Shown: piece by piece, positions 1 through 5,212 of the stretch
Position numbering within the stretch: the stretch's first letter is position 1
Layout of the letters: every line of letters begins with the position of its first letter
Assembly: GCA_003648225.1 (NCBI GenBank)
Contig: QMOL01000227.1
Coordinates: forward strand, 1 to 5,212
Length of the DNA: 5,212 nt
Direction of reading: 5' to 3'
Origin: Chlamydiota bacterium
GTDB taxonomy: Bacteria; Auribacterota; UBA3054; B51-G9
Made by a program: the position numbers and the translations under genes
The notes under the pieces: model-generated
What the model saw: the letters and a program-made list of their open reading frames with translations, nothing else
Told to the model about the DNA's origin: nothing
Databases searched by the model: none

Positions 1-235
1 ATTTATTCATTTGTTGTTAAAAATCTTATTTTTTCTTATTATATCAAAAATATCCTTAAAAGGCAATATTTAACATAAAAATAAGCATTCTAACAGTAAA
101 ATAAGCCATATTATTAGTTATAAGTATCTTTATATACACTATTTAACTATATATTATCGGGTACGACCCCATTATGTATTCCATTTAAGAAGCTGCCAAC
201 GGATTTTTACACCCATTTGACTTTACGAGGCTAAT

Positions 236-271
236 ATGCGTGCCTTAGAGACTTTGTGTGAAATAAAATAA
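236..271 (+). CDS. possible 11-codon micro-ORF (leader peptide candidate)
   Basis: ATG at 236-238 opens a frame reading MRALETLCEIK and stops at TAA 269-271. GAGG at 227-230 lies five bases before the ATG, which is good Shine-Dalgarno spacing. This is notable because the next large gene has no visible Shine-Dalgarno. The frame has a stop a few codons upstream (TGA at 218), so it is not the tail of a longer coding frame. It contains no run of a single amino acid typical of an attenuator, and it lies upstream of the promoter predicted at 338-366, so it would need its own transcript. It may be chance. Confidence 0.15.
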   Translation: MRALETLCEIK

Positions 272-293
272 TCAATATGGAACACTTAATTAA

Positions 294-336
294 TGTTAAT
301 TCGTTGTGCAGTTTAGACATAAGATTGTAATTAACA
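294..336. repeat. 8-bp perfect inverted repeat upstream of the promoter
   Basis: TGTTAATT at 294-301 is the exact reverse complement of AATTAACA at 329-336, with 27 bases between the arms. The right arm ends one base before the proposed -35 box at 338. That position would suit a regulator site, but the arms are AT-rich and such a match can arise by chance in this DNA. Confidence 0.25.
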
Positions 337-337
337 C

Positions 338-366
338 TCGACTACAGTTGGACAATTTGATATAAT
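338..366 (+). promoter_or_regulatory. sigma-70-type promoter with extended -10 for the flavin oxidoreductase gene
   Basis: A perfect TATAAT (361-366) is preceded by TGA, giving the extended -10 form TGATATAAT. Exactly 17 bases upstream is TCGACT (338-343), which matches four of six bases of TTGACA. Transcription would start near 373, giving a leader of about 31 bases before the ATG at 404. The combination of perfect -10, extended TG and ideal spacing makes this the best promoter in the window. Confidence 0.55.
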
Positions 367-403
367 ATTCAAAACGAAAATTTTAATCCTTTACATTATA
401 AAT

Positions 404-1438
404 ATGAACAATTCTATTAATAAAAAAAAACTTGATAATTTGTGGAAACGCGGACAGAATCTGCTAGGTGTTGATTACCCTATTATGTGTGGCGCGATGA
501 CCTGGGTCAGCGAGCCGACACTCGTTGCCGCAGTATGCAACGCCGGCGCGTTCGCGAGTCTCGCCTGTGGGAATATGCCTTCTGAAATTCTCGAAGAGCA
601 AATCACAATGACCAGAGCTCTTACCGACAAATCTTTCGCTGTAAATTTGATTACTGTTGCGCCAAATTATAAAACACATCTTGATGTAGTCGTAAAGGCT
701 AAACTTCCTGTAATCGTTTTTGCGGGCGCTGTTCCAAAAGATACAGAAATCGAATACGCGAAAAGTTCCGGCGCAAAAGTCTTATCTTTTGCTTCTACCG
801 AAGCTCTCGCCAAAAGAATGATCCGCTCTGGTGTTGATGGACTTATCCTTGAAGGAATGGAAGCCGGCGGACATATCGGTCCCGTTGCCGGCCCTATTTT
901 ATGGCAGCAGATTCTATTTAAATTCAACAAAGAAATTCCTATTTTTATTGCCGGAAGCATTGCGACAGGAAAAATGATGGCTCACATGCTCCTGATGGGC
1001 GCTGCAGGAGTTCAACTCGGCACGCGTTTTGTTATGACCAATGAATGTACTGTTCACAATAATTTCAAAGAAGTTTTCAAACGGGCAAGAGCGCGCGACG
1101 CGACAGCAACGCCGCAATTTGATTCACGATTACCTGTAATACCGGTCAGGGCTTTAAGAAATACAGGCAGCGATGAATTCAGCAAATTACAGCTTCAGCT
1201 TCTTCAGAATTTGAGCAATGGAAAAATCGACCGGGAAACCGCTCAGTTTGAAGTCGAAAAATTCTGGATGGGAGCTCTTAAAAAAGCAGCCGTTGATGGC
1301 GATGTTGACGCAGGCTCACTTATGGCCGGACAAGCAGTAGGCCTCGCCGACGAGATTAAACCGGTGAAGGAAGTTATCAATGAATTAATAATCGATGCTG
1401 CAAAAGAGCTTGATAATATATCAGAGTTATTGAATTAG
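404..1438 (+). CDS. nitronate monooxygenase / FabK-family FMN oxidoreductase
   Basis: A 344-residue FMN-dependent TIM-barrel enzyme of the 2-nitropropane dioxygenase family, which includes nitronate monooxygenases and the FMN enoyl-ACP reductase FabK (last step of fatty acid chain elongation). Length fits the family (about 310-350). Visible landmarks are the N-terminal barrel strand with YPIMCGAMTWVS (25-36), the glycine-rich GMEAGGHIG with the family histidine (151-159, His157), the FMN-phosphate strand FIAGSIATG (181-189), GVQLGTRFV (202-210) and a C-terminal DGDVDAGSLMAGQAVGL (298-314). As remembered, pneumococcal FabK has GMEAGGHIG and a closely similar GDVDGGSVMAGQ segment, so FabK-like activity is favoured over true nitronate oxidation, but no other fab gene lies here to confirm it. 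The glycine-rich N-terminal loop of FabK is altered to NAGAFASLACGN (46-57). The ATG is the only sensible start, since the next Met (28) lies inside the FMN domain. No Shine-Dalgarno is visible. The enzyme is cytoplasmic, with no signal peptide. Confidence 0.93.
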   Translation: MNNSINKKKLDNLWKRGQNLLGVDYPIMCGAMTWVSEPTLVAAVCNAGAFASLACGNMPSEILEEQITMTRALTDKSFAVNLITVAPNYKTHLDVVVKAKLPVIVFAGAVPKDTEIEYAKSSGAKVLSFASTEALAKRMIRSGVDGLILEGMEAGGHIGPVAGPILWQQILFKFNKEIPIFIAGSIATGKMMAHMLLMGAAGVQLGTRFVMTNECTVHNNFKEVFKRARARDATATPQFDSRLPVIPVRALRNTGSDEFSKLQLQLLQNLSNGKIDRETAQFEVEKFWMGALKKAAVDGDVDAGSLMAGQAVGLADEIKPVKEVINELIIDAAKELDNISELLN

Positions 1439-1450
1439 ACGGACGGAAAG

Positions 1451-1487
1451 TCGAGGATTTTGACCTTTGACCTCGGAACTAATTTTT
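1451..1487 (+). terminator. weak hairpin plus T-run after the oxidoreductase gene
   Basis: TCGAGG (1451-1456) can pair with CCTCGG (1471-1476) in a six-pair stem including one G-T wobble, with a 14-base loop. Five T residues follow at 1483-1487. The stem is short, the loop is large and the T-run is six bases away, so this is a weak intrinsic terminator candidate at best. Confidence 0.2.
1457..1473 (+). repeat. copy 1 of an intergenic repeat, ATTTTGACCTTTGACCT
   Basis: This 17-base sequence closely matches ATTGTGACCTTTCAACCT at 3317-3334, differing by two substitutions and one inserted base. It also contains an internal tandem of TTTGACC units. It sits in the gap after the oxidoreductase gene, in the loop of the weak hairpin. 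The match suggests a dispersed short repeat, but two copies are little evidence. Confidence 0.3.
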
Positions 1488-1541
1488 ATGCAATCTCATA
1501 CTTGTCCAAAATAAAACACAATAGTGATACAATCTATAATC

Positions 1542-2018
1542 ATGAAAAAAAAAGATAAAAAAAGATTTGCTTTCGGTCTTGCCGTGTTATCTACAATAAC
1601 TATCCTCGCTTTCGCTAATGTTGGAAATGTAGCCGATAATGAATCTTTAAGAACCCAAATACGTTACAATGCTGATAATGCGGGAGTTGTTATAACTGGC
1701 ACTTGGACACATGTTCAAAGTGACAGGAAAATGGTGGTTTTTGGCGGAACACTAAGTTCAACTCAACAGTTACACACTCTTTTCTGCACATTAACAAATT
1801 TCAATAATTTTATCACGCAGGTTCAGCAAGATATAACAACGCCTGACGGCAATCCATACCCTCAGTTTTTTTCAATTGGTTTTGACCCTTATAAAAAAGA
1901 AAAGAAAACATTAAAAACTAAAAATAATACCTCGGCTCAACATCAAGCGATAAAACAGCGATCACAAAAGTCGGAAACTAAGCCGAAGAATGTAAAAATA
2001 ATAAACTTTCTCAATTAA
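1542..2018 (+). CDS. small exported or membrane-anchored protein of unknown function
   Basis: I do not recognise this protein. The ATG start at 1542 gives 158 residues. An in-frame GTG at 1524 would add six residues (MIQSII) in front, but the ATG is preferred because it gives a classic signal start: a lysine-rich n-region (MKKKDKKR, 1-8), a hydrophobic stretch FAFGLAVLSTITILAF (9-24) and a possible signal peptidase I site after AFA (Ala25). There is no lipobox cysteine. The middle (about 40-115) is probably folded, with VVITGTW, MVVFGGTLSS and a hydrophobic patch around FCTLTNFNNFITQV. The tail from Lys118 is very rich in Lys, Gln, Asn and Ser and looks disordered. No Shine-Dalgarno is visible. 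Codons are more AT-rich than in the upstream gene. It is 85-103 bases downstream of that gene, same strand, so co-transcription is possible but unproven. Confidence 0.7.
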   Translation: MKKKDKKRFAFGLAVLSTITILAFANVGNVADNESLRTQIRYNADNAGVVITGTWTHVQSDRKMVVFGGTLSSTQQLHTLFCTLTNFNNFITQVQQDITTPDGNPYPQFFSIGFDPYKKEKKTLKTKNNTSAQHQAIKQRSQKSETKPKNVKIINFLN

Positions 2019-2079
2019 TAAACCGTAACAAAACACAGCAAAAACAAGTTCCGGTTAGAGAAAAAATGCTTGCGTTAAA
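2019..2079. other. convergent intergenic gap without a clear terminator
   Basis: The small exported-protein gene (plus) and prs (minus) end facing each other across 61 bases. AACCG (2021-2025) can pair with CGGTT (2052-2056), but the 26-base loop makes this a poor terminator. The minus strand has six T residues at 2066-2061 after the prs stop, without a good stem before them. Confidence 0.5.
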
Positions 2080-3273
2080 TTAAAGAACTCCTTTGCGTTC
2101 AAGAACCGCATGGATTTTGAGCGTATTGTCAAGCAATCTGCTTGCCGATTCATTACGGTTAAATGAATCAATGTAAAGAGCAATAAGACGCGATACATCA
2201 ACAGACACATACCAGTCTTTTTTGAGAAGTTCAGGGTGGTTGTATGTAGCATTAGTTCCATAAAGCCTGTCAAAAATCCCATCTTCAAACGCTTTATCAA
2301 AGCGTTCAATTCCTTCTGTAAAAAGAGGAAAAGTGCAAGCCATAAAAATTCTTTTCGTCCCCATTTGTTTTAAATTCTTAGCAACGTCAAGCATCGATTC
2401 TCCTGACGCGATAAGGTCATCGACAATCAATGCGTCTTTTCCTTCAACATTTCCGCCGAGGAATTTATGTTCAATAATGGGATTTTTCCCGTCCACGATA
2501 CGAGATAAATCTCTTAATTTATAAAAAACGGTAAGGTCCGCCTGTAATTGCTCTGCAAAATAACGGCATCTTTCCATACCGCCGAGATCAGGACTTGTAA
2601 CAATTAAATCATCTATGCCTGCTTTAAATTTATTTTCCGTATTAACGATAGTTTTTATTTGCTGATAATTCGCGTGCAAATTTTCAAAATCACAGTTCGG
2701 TATCGCATTTTGTACATGTGAATTATGCGCGTCAATTGTCATGATATTTACCGCCCCCATAGCTACGAGTTCCTGCAAAGCCATTGCGCAATCCAAAGAT
2801 TCACGACCGGAAACTTTATGCTGCCGACTTTCATAAAGCAGAGGAAGAATAACATTGTTTCTATAGCCCAATCCCCTTGTGGCGGAAATCAACCTTTTTA
2901 CATCCTGATAATGCTCATCCGGGCTCATCGAAACCTCTACTCCGTTTCTGGTATAGCTAACACCACTGTTCCCGATATCAGTAATAAAATAGAGTTCAAA
3001 ACCACGGATAGATTCATTTATAACAGCTTTTCCCTCTCCGTTACCAAATCTCGGCATATCACAGTCAATTATATAAGATTCCCTCAAAAAACCGGGGCAA
3101 TCTTCAAATCGAGGATATATTTCCGCAAGCGCTTTACGTTGAATTACAAGCTGCGCATCAATTTTCTCAGCAAGATCACGCCCGCCGGGCGTTGCCATAA
3201 TCCCAATTGGCGCGAAAGGTAATTGTGAAAAATCATTACATATTCTTCGTGATCGCGGAGCTGAAATATTCAT
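2080..3273 (-). CDS. prs: ribose-phosphate pyrophosphokinase, long divergent form
   Basis: PRPP synthetase makes phosphoribosyl pyrophosphate from ribose 5-phosphate and ATP in the cytoplasm for purine, pyrimidine, histidine, tryptophan and NAD synthesis. Family motifs appear in order: INESIRG (85-91), the ATP-binding segment YESRQHK (147-153, for the usual YARQDRK), IDAHNSHVQ (180-188, His183 aligning with the metal-binding His), SPDLGGMERC (227-236), Lys252 and Arg254 in YKLRD at the catalytic flexible loop, GGNVEGKDALIVDD (273-286) and the PRPP loop DDLIASGES (285-293). At 397 residues it is longer than the usual 310-320. The excess is mainly an N-terminal extension and enlarged regions at about 50-75 and 100-117. 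The usual DTxGT of the loop reads ASGES. As remembered, a long subfamily with 'ESRQHK...RESLDCA' exists in some Firmicutes and others. Start: ATG 3273, since an upstream in-frame ATG (3318) meets a stop at once. No clear Shine-Dalgarno. It lies 61 bases after the ppiD-like gene. Confidence 0.92.
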   Translation of the reverse strand: MNISAPRSRRICNDFSQLPFAPIGIMATPGGRDLAEKIDAQLVIQRKALAEIYPRFEDCPGFLRESYIIDCDMPRFGNGEGKAVINESIRGFELYFITDIGNSGVSYTRNGVEVSMSPDEHYQDVKRLISATRGLGYRNNVILPLLYESRQHKVSGRESLDCAMALQELVAMGAVNIMTIDAHNSHVQNAIPNCDFENLHANYQQIKTIVNTENKFKAGIDDLIVTSPDLGGMERCRYFAEQLQADLTVFYKLRDLSRIVDGKNPIIEHKFLGGNVEGKDALIVDDLIASGESMLDVAKNLKQMGTKRIFMACTFPLFTEGIERFDKAFEDGIFDRLYGTNATYNHPELLKKDWYVSVDVSRLIALYIDSFNRNESASRLLDNTLKIHAVLERKGVL

Positions 3274-3301
3274 AGTCTTATGTTTTGATGTTTAATCATT
3301 T

Positions 3302-3331
3302 AGTGTATGTCATTTCATTGTGACCTTTCAA
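3302..3331 (-). promoter_or_regulatory. possible internal promoter for prs
   Basis: On the minus strand TTGAAA (plus 3326-3331) matches five of six bases of TTGACA, and 18 bases downstream TACACT (plus 3302-3307) matches four of six of TATAAT. Transcription would start near 3295, about 22 bases before the prs ATG. The -10 box is poor, so this is tentative. It would allow prs expression independent of the upstream leuD and ppiD-like genes. Confidence 0.25.
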
Positions 3332-3334
3332 CCT
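3317..3334 (+). repeat. copy 2 of an intergenic repeat, ATTGTGACCTTTCAACCT
   Basis: This nearly repeats 1457-1473 (TGACCTTT shared exactly, flanks similar). It lies between the ppiD-like gene and prs, right after the stop codon of the former, and overlaps the -35 box of the possible prs promoter. Relative to the adjacent genes it is oriented opposite to copy 1. Confidence 0.3.
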
Positions 3335-4960
3335 TCATTGCTGCTGCCCTGTATCTTTAACCTTCAATTTTTTTGCTCCCTGCATCAACCATGAATTAAT
3401 TAACATGCCGGCTTCCTGCCGGAATAACTTTTCCTTCAGTTTGCTCTCCTCGGCATACATTAACGTATTGTCAGCTTCATAATATTCTATCGGACACGCA
3501 AGAATATAACCCGAAGCAAAAGGTACCACCACAGAAACATTTACAGGAAATGCAAATAATTTTGACACTATTTCCGCCGGACAACCAATTTTTTGAATCC
3601 CGGAATTCCGGTCAAGCGGAACAGTTACTTCCGACTTGTATCCGAGAGATTCGGCCGCTTTAACAAAACTTTTTTTTGATTTTGATAATGTCTGCCTTAA
3701 TTGCTCGGCAGCTTGTCTTGCCATTGTAAGTGAACGGCGTTTTATAATTTCATTTTTTACAAGTTCTTTAACCCCTTTATCTGTTAATTCCGGCAAATAA
3801 GTTTCTCTTTTATCCTTAACAAGATAAATTAAATAACAATCATCCGGTAGCTGAATTAAATCACTTACATTTCCCTCTTTAGCAGAAAGAGCAGACCGGA
3901 TAATTTCGTAACTATTGCTCAAACCGGAAATTTGGTCTTCCAATGCCACCCACCCTGTTTCCACAACCGGAATGTTCAATTTTTTCGCGTTCGCATGGAA
4001 TTCCTTTGTCATTTTATCCAAATTATTTCCCAGAGAATCGCCCATCTTAAAATACAATTGTTCAAGCTTGTCATAAGCAGCTTCCAACGCGCGCTGTTTT
4101 GTCAATTCTTTTTTAATATCAGATTTAACTTTTTCAAAAGATTTAAATTCACTCACTTCTGAAGAATCAACATCATTGGTAATTGCAAATTGATCTTTAT
4201 TTTCATCATAATATTCCTGTAATTCCTCATCCTCAAGAACAACCTTATCGGGAGAAGCTTTTACCACGGCATAAGCCAAATTAACCTGTTGAGGAACGCG
4301 AAAATCTTCTTGATTAGTGTAGAAGAATTCTTCAATTTCATTGCTCACAACCGTTTGACCTTTAGCGTAATTCTTATAATAAAAAGGGATATAAGCAAGT
4401 TTTATTAACGTGTTATCTATATCATAAGCCTGCTTCAAATCATCATCAGTTATTATTACTGAAGAACTTAAATAACGTTTAACTTTTTCTATCATAAGTT
4501 CTTCTCGAATGTGATCTTCGAATTCTCGAGGAGTCATTGCACCGCCGATTTTATGAACTATACCCTCATAAACTTCAGGATTAAAATTACCAACACCGCC
4601 AAATATTATTTTTTCGATAGCATGTCTTACTTCTTCTTTACTGACAGTTATCCCATCTTTTTTAGCCTGGTTAAGTTCTATAATTCTGCGCCATCCCTCC
4701 TGCTTTAAAATTTCCGCGTTCGGCATGAGTTCAGGCGGATACTTCAAAAATAATTTCAAGTAAATCATTACTCCTCTTATCGCATAATTAAGATCCTCCT
4801 GATTTATTATTTTGGTACCGATCTGCCCAACTTGTTCGGCTTGTCTTGATTGCGAAAATACTTTCCCGCCTCGACCATAAAACCAAACAAAGGTTACAAT
4901 AATTACAACAAGAATAACCCAAAGAATCGGGCGCTGTCTTTTTCTGAAAATATGTAACAT
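3335..4960 (-). CDS. PpiD/SurA-like membrane-anchored periplasmic folding protein
   Basis: A 541-residue protein with the layout of PpiD: a short basic cytoplasmic start (MLHIFRKRQRP), one membrane segment at about 12-28 (ILWVILVVIIVTFVWFY) and a long soluble periplasmic part. Residues about 45-185 resemble the SurA_N chaperone fold: a VGQIGTKIINQEDLNYAIR segment, an MTPREFEDHIREELMIEKVKR helix and the ITDDDLKQAYD linker. EDEELQEYYDENKDQF (243-258) is the usual helix leading into a parvulin domain. The parvulin core itself, with its HIL and GGDxGW-type motifs, is not seen. Instead the chain passes into a helical, probably coiled segment (272-305), then IPVVETGW (330-337) and a further PpiD-like stretch to about 430. 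It probably acts as a chaperone for exported or outer-membrane proteins, perhaps without isomerase activity. Start ATG 4960 is supported by GGAG five bases upstream. It begins 36 bases after leuD. Confidence 0.85.
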   Translation of the reverse strand: MLHIFRKRQRPILWVILVVIIVTFVWFYGRGGKVFSQSRQAEQVGQIGTKIINQEDLNYAIRGVMIYLKLFLKYPPELMPNAEILKQEGWRRIIELNQAKKDGITVSKEEVRHAIEKIIFGGVGNFNPEVYEGIVHKIGGAMTPREFEDHIREELMIEKVKRYLSSSVIITDDDLKQAYDIDNTLIKLAYIPFYYKNYAKGQTVVSNEIEEFFYTNQEDFRVPQQVNLAYAVVKASPDKVVLEDEELQEYYDENKDQFAITNDVDSSEVSEFKSFEKVKSDIKKELTKQRALEAAYDKLEQLYFKMGDSLGNNLDKMTKEFHANAKKLNIPVVETGWVALEDQISGLSNSYEIIRSALSAKEGNVSDLIQLPDDCYLIYLVKDKRETYLPELTDKGVKELVKNEIIKRRSLTMARQAAEQLRQTLSKSKKSFVKAAESLGYKSEVTVPLDRNSGIQKIGCPAEIVSKLFAFPVNVSVVVPFASGYILACPIEYYEADNTLMYAEESKLKEKLFRQEAGMLINSWLMQGAKKLKVKDTGQQQ

Positions 4961-4965
4961 AGTTA

Positions 4966-4969
4966 CTCC
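4966..4969 (-). promoter_or_regulatory. Shine-Dalgarno GGAG of the ppiD-like gene
   Basis: On the minus strand GGAG is followed by TAACT and then the ATG at 4960, ideal spacing for ribosome binding. It fixes the start of the membrane-anchored protein. The other full-length genes in the window show no comparable site. Confidence 0.65.
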
Positions 4970-4996
4970 GTATTATTACATTAATAAATTAAATCG

Positions 4997-5212
4997 TTAA
5001 CTGCACATTCCCGCTCTTCGGGCATACTCAAAAATCCCGCCGGCGTCAACTACATCTTTCGCGGCACCAAGCGGTAACGTTTCATAAGTTTTATTCGATG
5101 TTTTGTTTACAACAGTATTTTCTTCAATATTTATTTCCGCTTCATCGCCTGTGGTAAAAACATCACACAATCTGTCTCGTACTTCCAAAGGATAAACTTC
5201 TCCGGTCGCAAC
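4997..5212 (-). CDS. leuD: 3-isopropylmalate dehydratase small subunit, C-terminal part (cut by window edge)
   Basis: The last 71 residues of a gene whose start lies beyond the right edge. The frame stays open to base 5212, so no start inside the window should be used. The visible protein begins VATGEVYPLE and continues with TTGDEAEINIEENTVVNKTS, then a conserved end with DVVDAGGIFEYARR. The pattern 'GD-E-E-(N/D)--E-TV-N-T--K-Y---PL------V-AGG--EY-RR' is that of the swivel domain of LeuD and related aconitase-family small subunits. With LeuC it isomerises 2-isopropylmalate to 3-isopropylmalate in leucine synthesis, in the cytoplasm. A homoaconitase or methylmalate-type small subunit is possible, since only the tail is seen. 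It is the first visible gene of a probable leuD, ppiD-like, prs operon. Confidence 0.8.
   Translation of the reverse strand, partial: VATGEVYPLEVRDRLCDVFTTGDEAEINIEENTVVNKTSNKTYETLPLGAAKDVVDAGGIFEYARRAGMCS

Larger units (their letters stand above)
1..403. other. AT-rich intergenic region upstream of the flavin oxidoreductase gene
   Basis: No normal-sized gene is visible on either strand in these 403 bases. The first 158 bases are extremely AT-rich and low in complexity. A more balanced island follows at about 159-260, holding a small perfect hairpin (GGGT at 159-162, ACCC at 166-169, 3-base loop) and an 11-codon micro-ORF with a Shine-Dalgarno-like GAGG. From about 290 to the start codon at 404 there is an inverted repeat and then a convincing promoter. 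No tRNA, known riboswitch core or repeat array was recognised. Confidence 0.7.

Noticed and set aside
667..960. Antisense open frames under the oxidoreductase gene (also 464-679 and 914-1117, minus strand)
   Set aside because: They overlap a well-supported enzyme gene and encode no recognisable protein, so they are frame shadows.
1460..1490. TTGACC (1460-1465 or 1467-1472) as a -35 box for the small exported-protein gene
   Set aside because: No acceptable -10 box is found at 16-18 bases from either copy; the nearest candidates are poor or wrongly spaced.
1535..1540. TATAAT directly before the ATG at 1542
   Set aside because: As a -10 box it would place the transcription start inside the coding region, and no -35 box lies at 15-19 bases. 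AT-rich DNA gives such matches by chance.
2084..2103. GAAC/GTTC hairpin near the end of prs as a terminator
   Set aside because: The stem is only four pairs, lies inside the coding region and has no T-run directly after it.
2725..3222. 165-codon open frame on the plus strand
   Set aside because: It lies wholly antisense to prs, whose motifs are unmistakable, and its own translation shows no recognisable domain.
4997..5188. Start of the leuD frame at an internal TTG (5188)
   Set aside because: The frame continues with VATGEVYP to the window edge, and these residues fit the family, so the real start is outside the window.

Overview
The window looks like a piece of a bacterial chromosome of modest GC content, with very AT-rich intergenic DNA. 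It holds four complete protein genes and one gene cut by the right edge. No rRNA, tRNA, CRISPR array, transposase or phage gene was seen. The protein styles (a membrane-anchored PpiD/SurA-like protein starting 'MLHIFRKRQRP', a long divergent PRPP synthetase, and a LeuD tail with VATGEVYPLE) suggest an anaerobic or environmental lineage, possibly planctomycete/Phycisphaerae-like. That placement is inference from memory of protein style and is weak.

Left part, plus strand: about 400 bases of AT-rich DNA without a normal gene (1-403) carry a good extended -10 promoter (338-366), an inverted repeat just upstream of it, a small hairpin and an 11-codon micro-ORF. The promoter drives an FMN-dependent oxidoreductase of the nitronate monooxygenase / FabK family (404-1438). 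A short gap with a weak hairpin follows, then a gene for a small exported or membrane-anchored protein of unknown function (1542-2018).

Right part, minus strand: reading right to left, the end of leuD (3-isopropylmalate dehydratase small subunit), a PpiD/SurA-like membrane-anchored periplasmic protein and a divergent ribose-phosphate pyrophosphokinase follow with gaps of 36 and 61 bases, so they could be one operon. A possible internal promoter precedes prs. The two gene blocks converge at about 2019-2079, where no convincing terminator is visible.

The functions do not form one pathway: leucine synthesis, envelope protein folding, PRPP supply, and probably fatty acid or flavin redox chemistry. 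The window is mostly housekeeping. The points most worth a second look are the PpiD-like protein that seems to lack its parvulin catalytic domain, the PRPP synthetase with an altered ribose-phosphate loop and an enlarged N-terminal half, a short sequence repeated in two intergenic gaps, and the structured leader region at the left.
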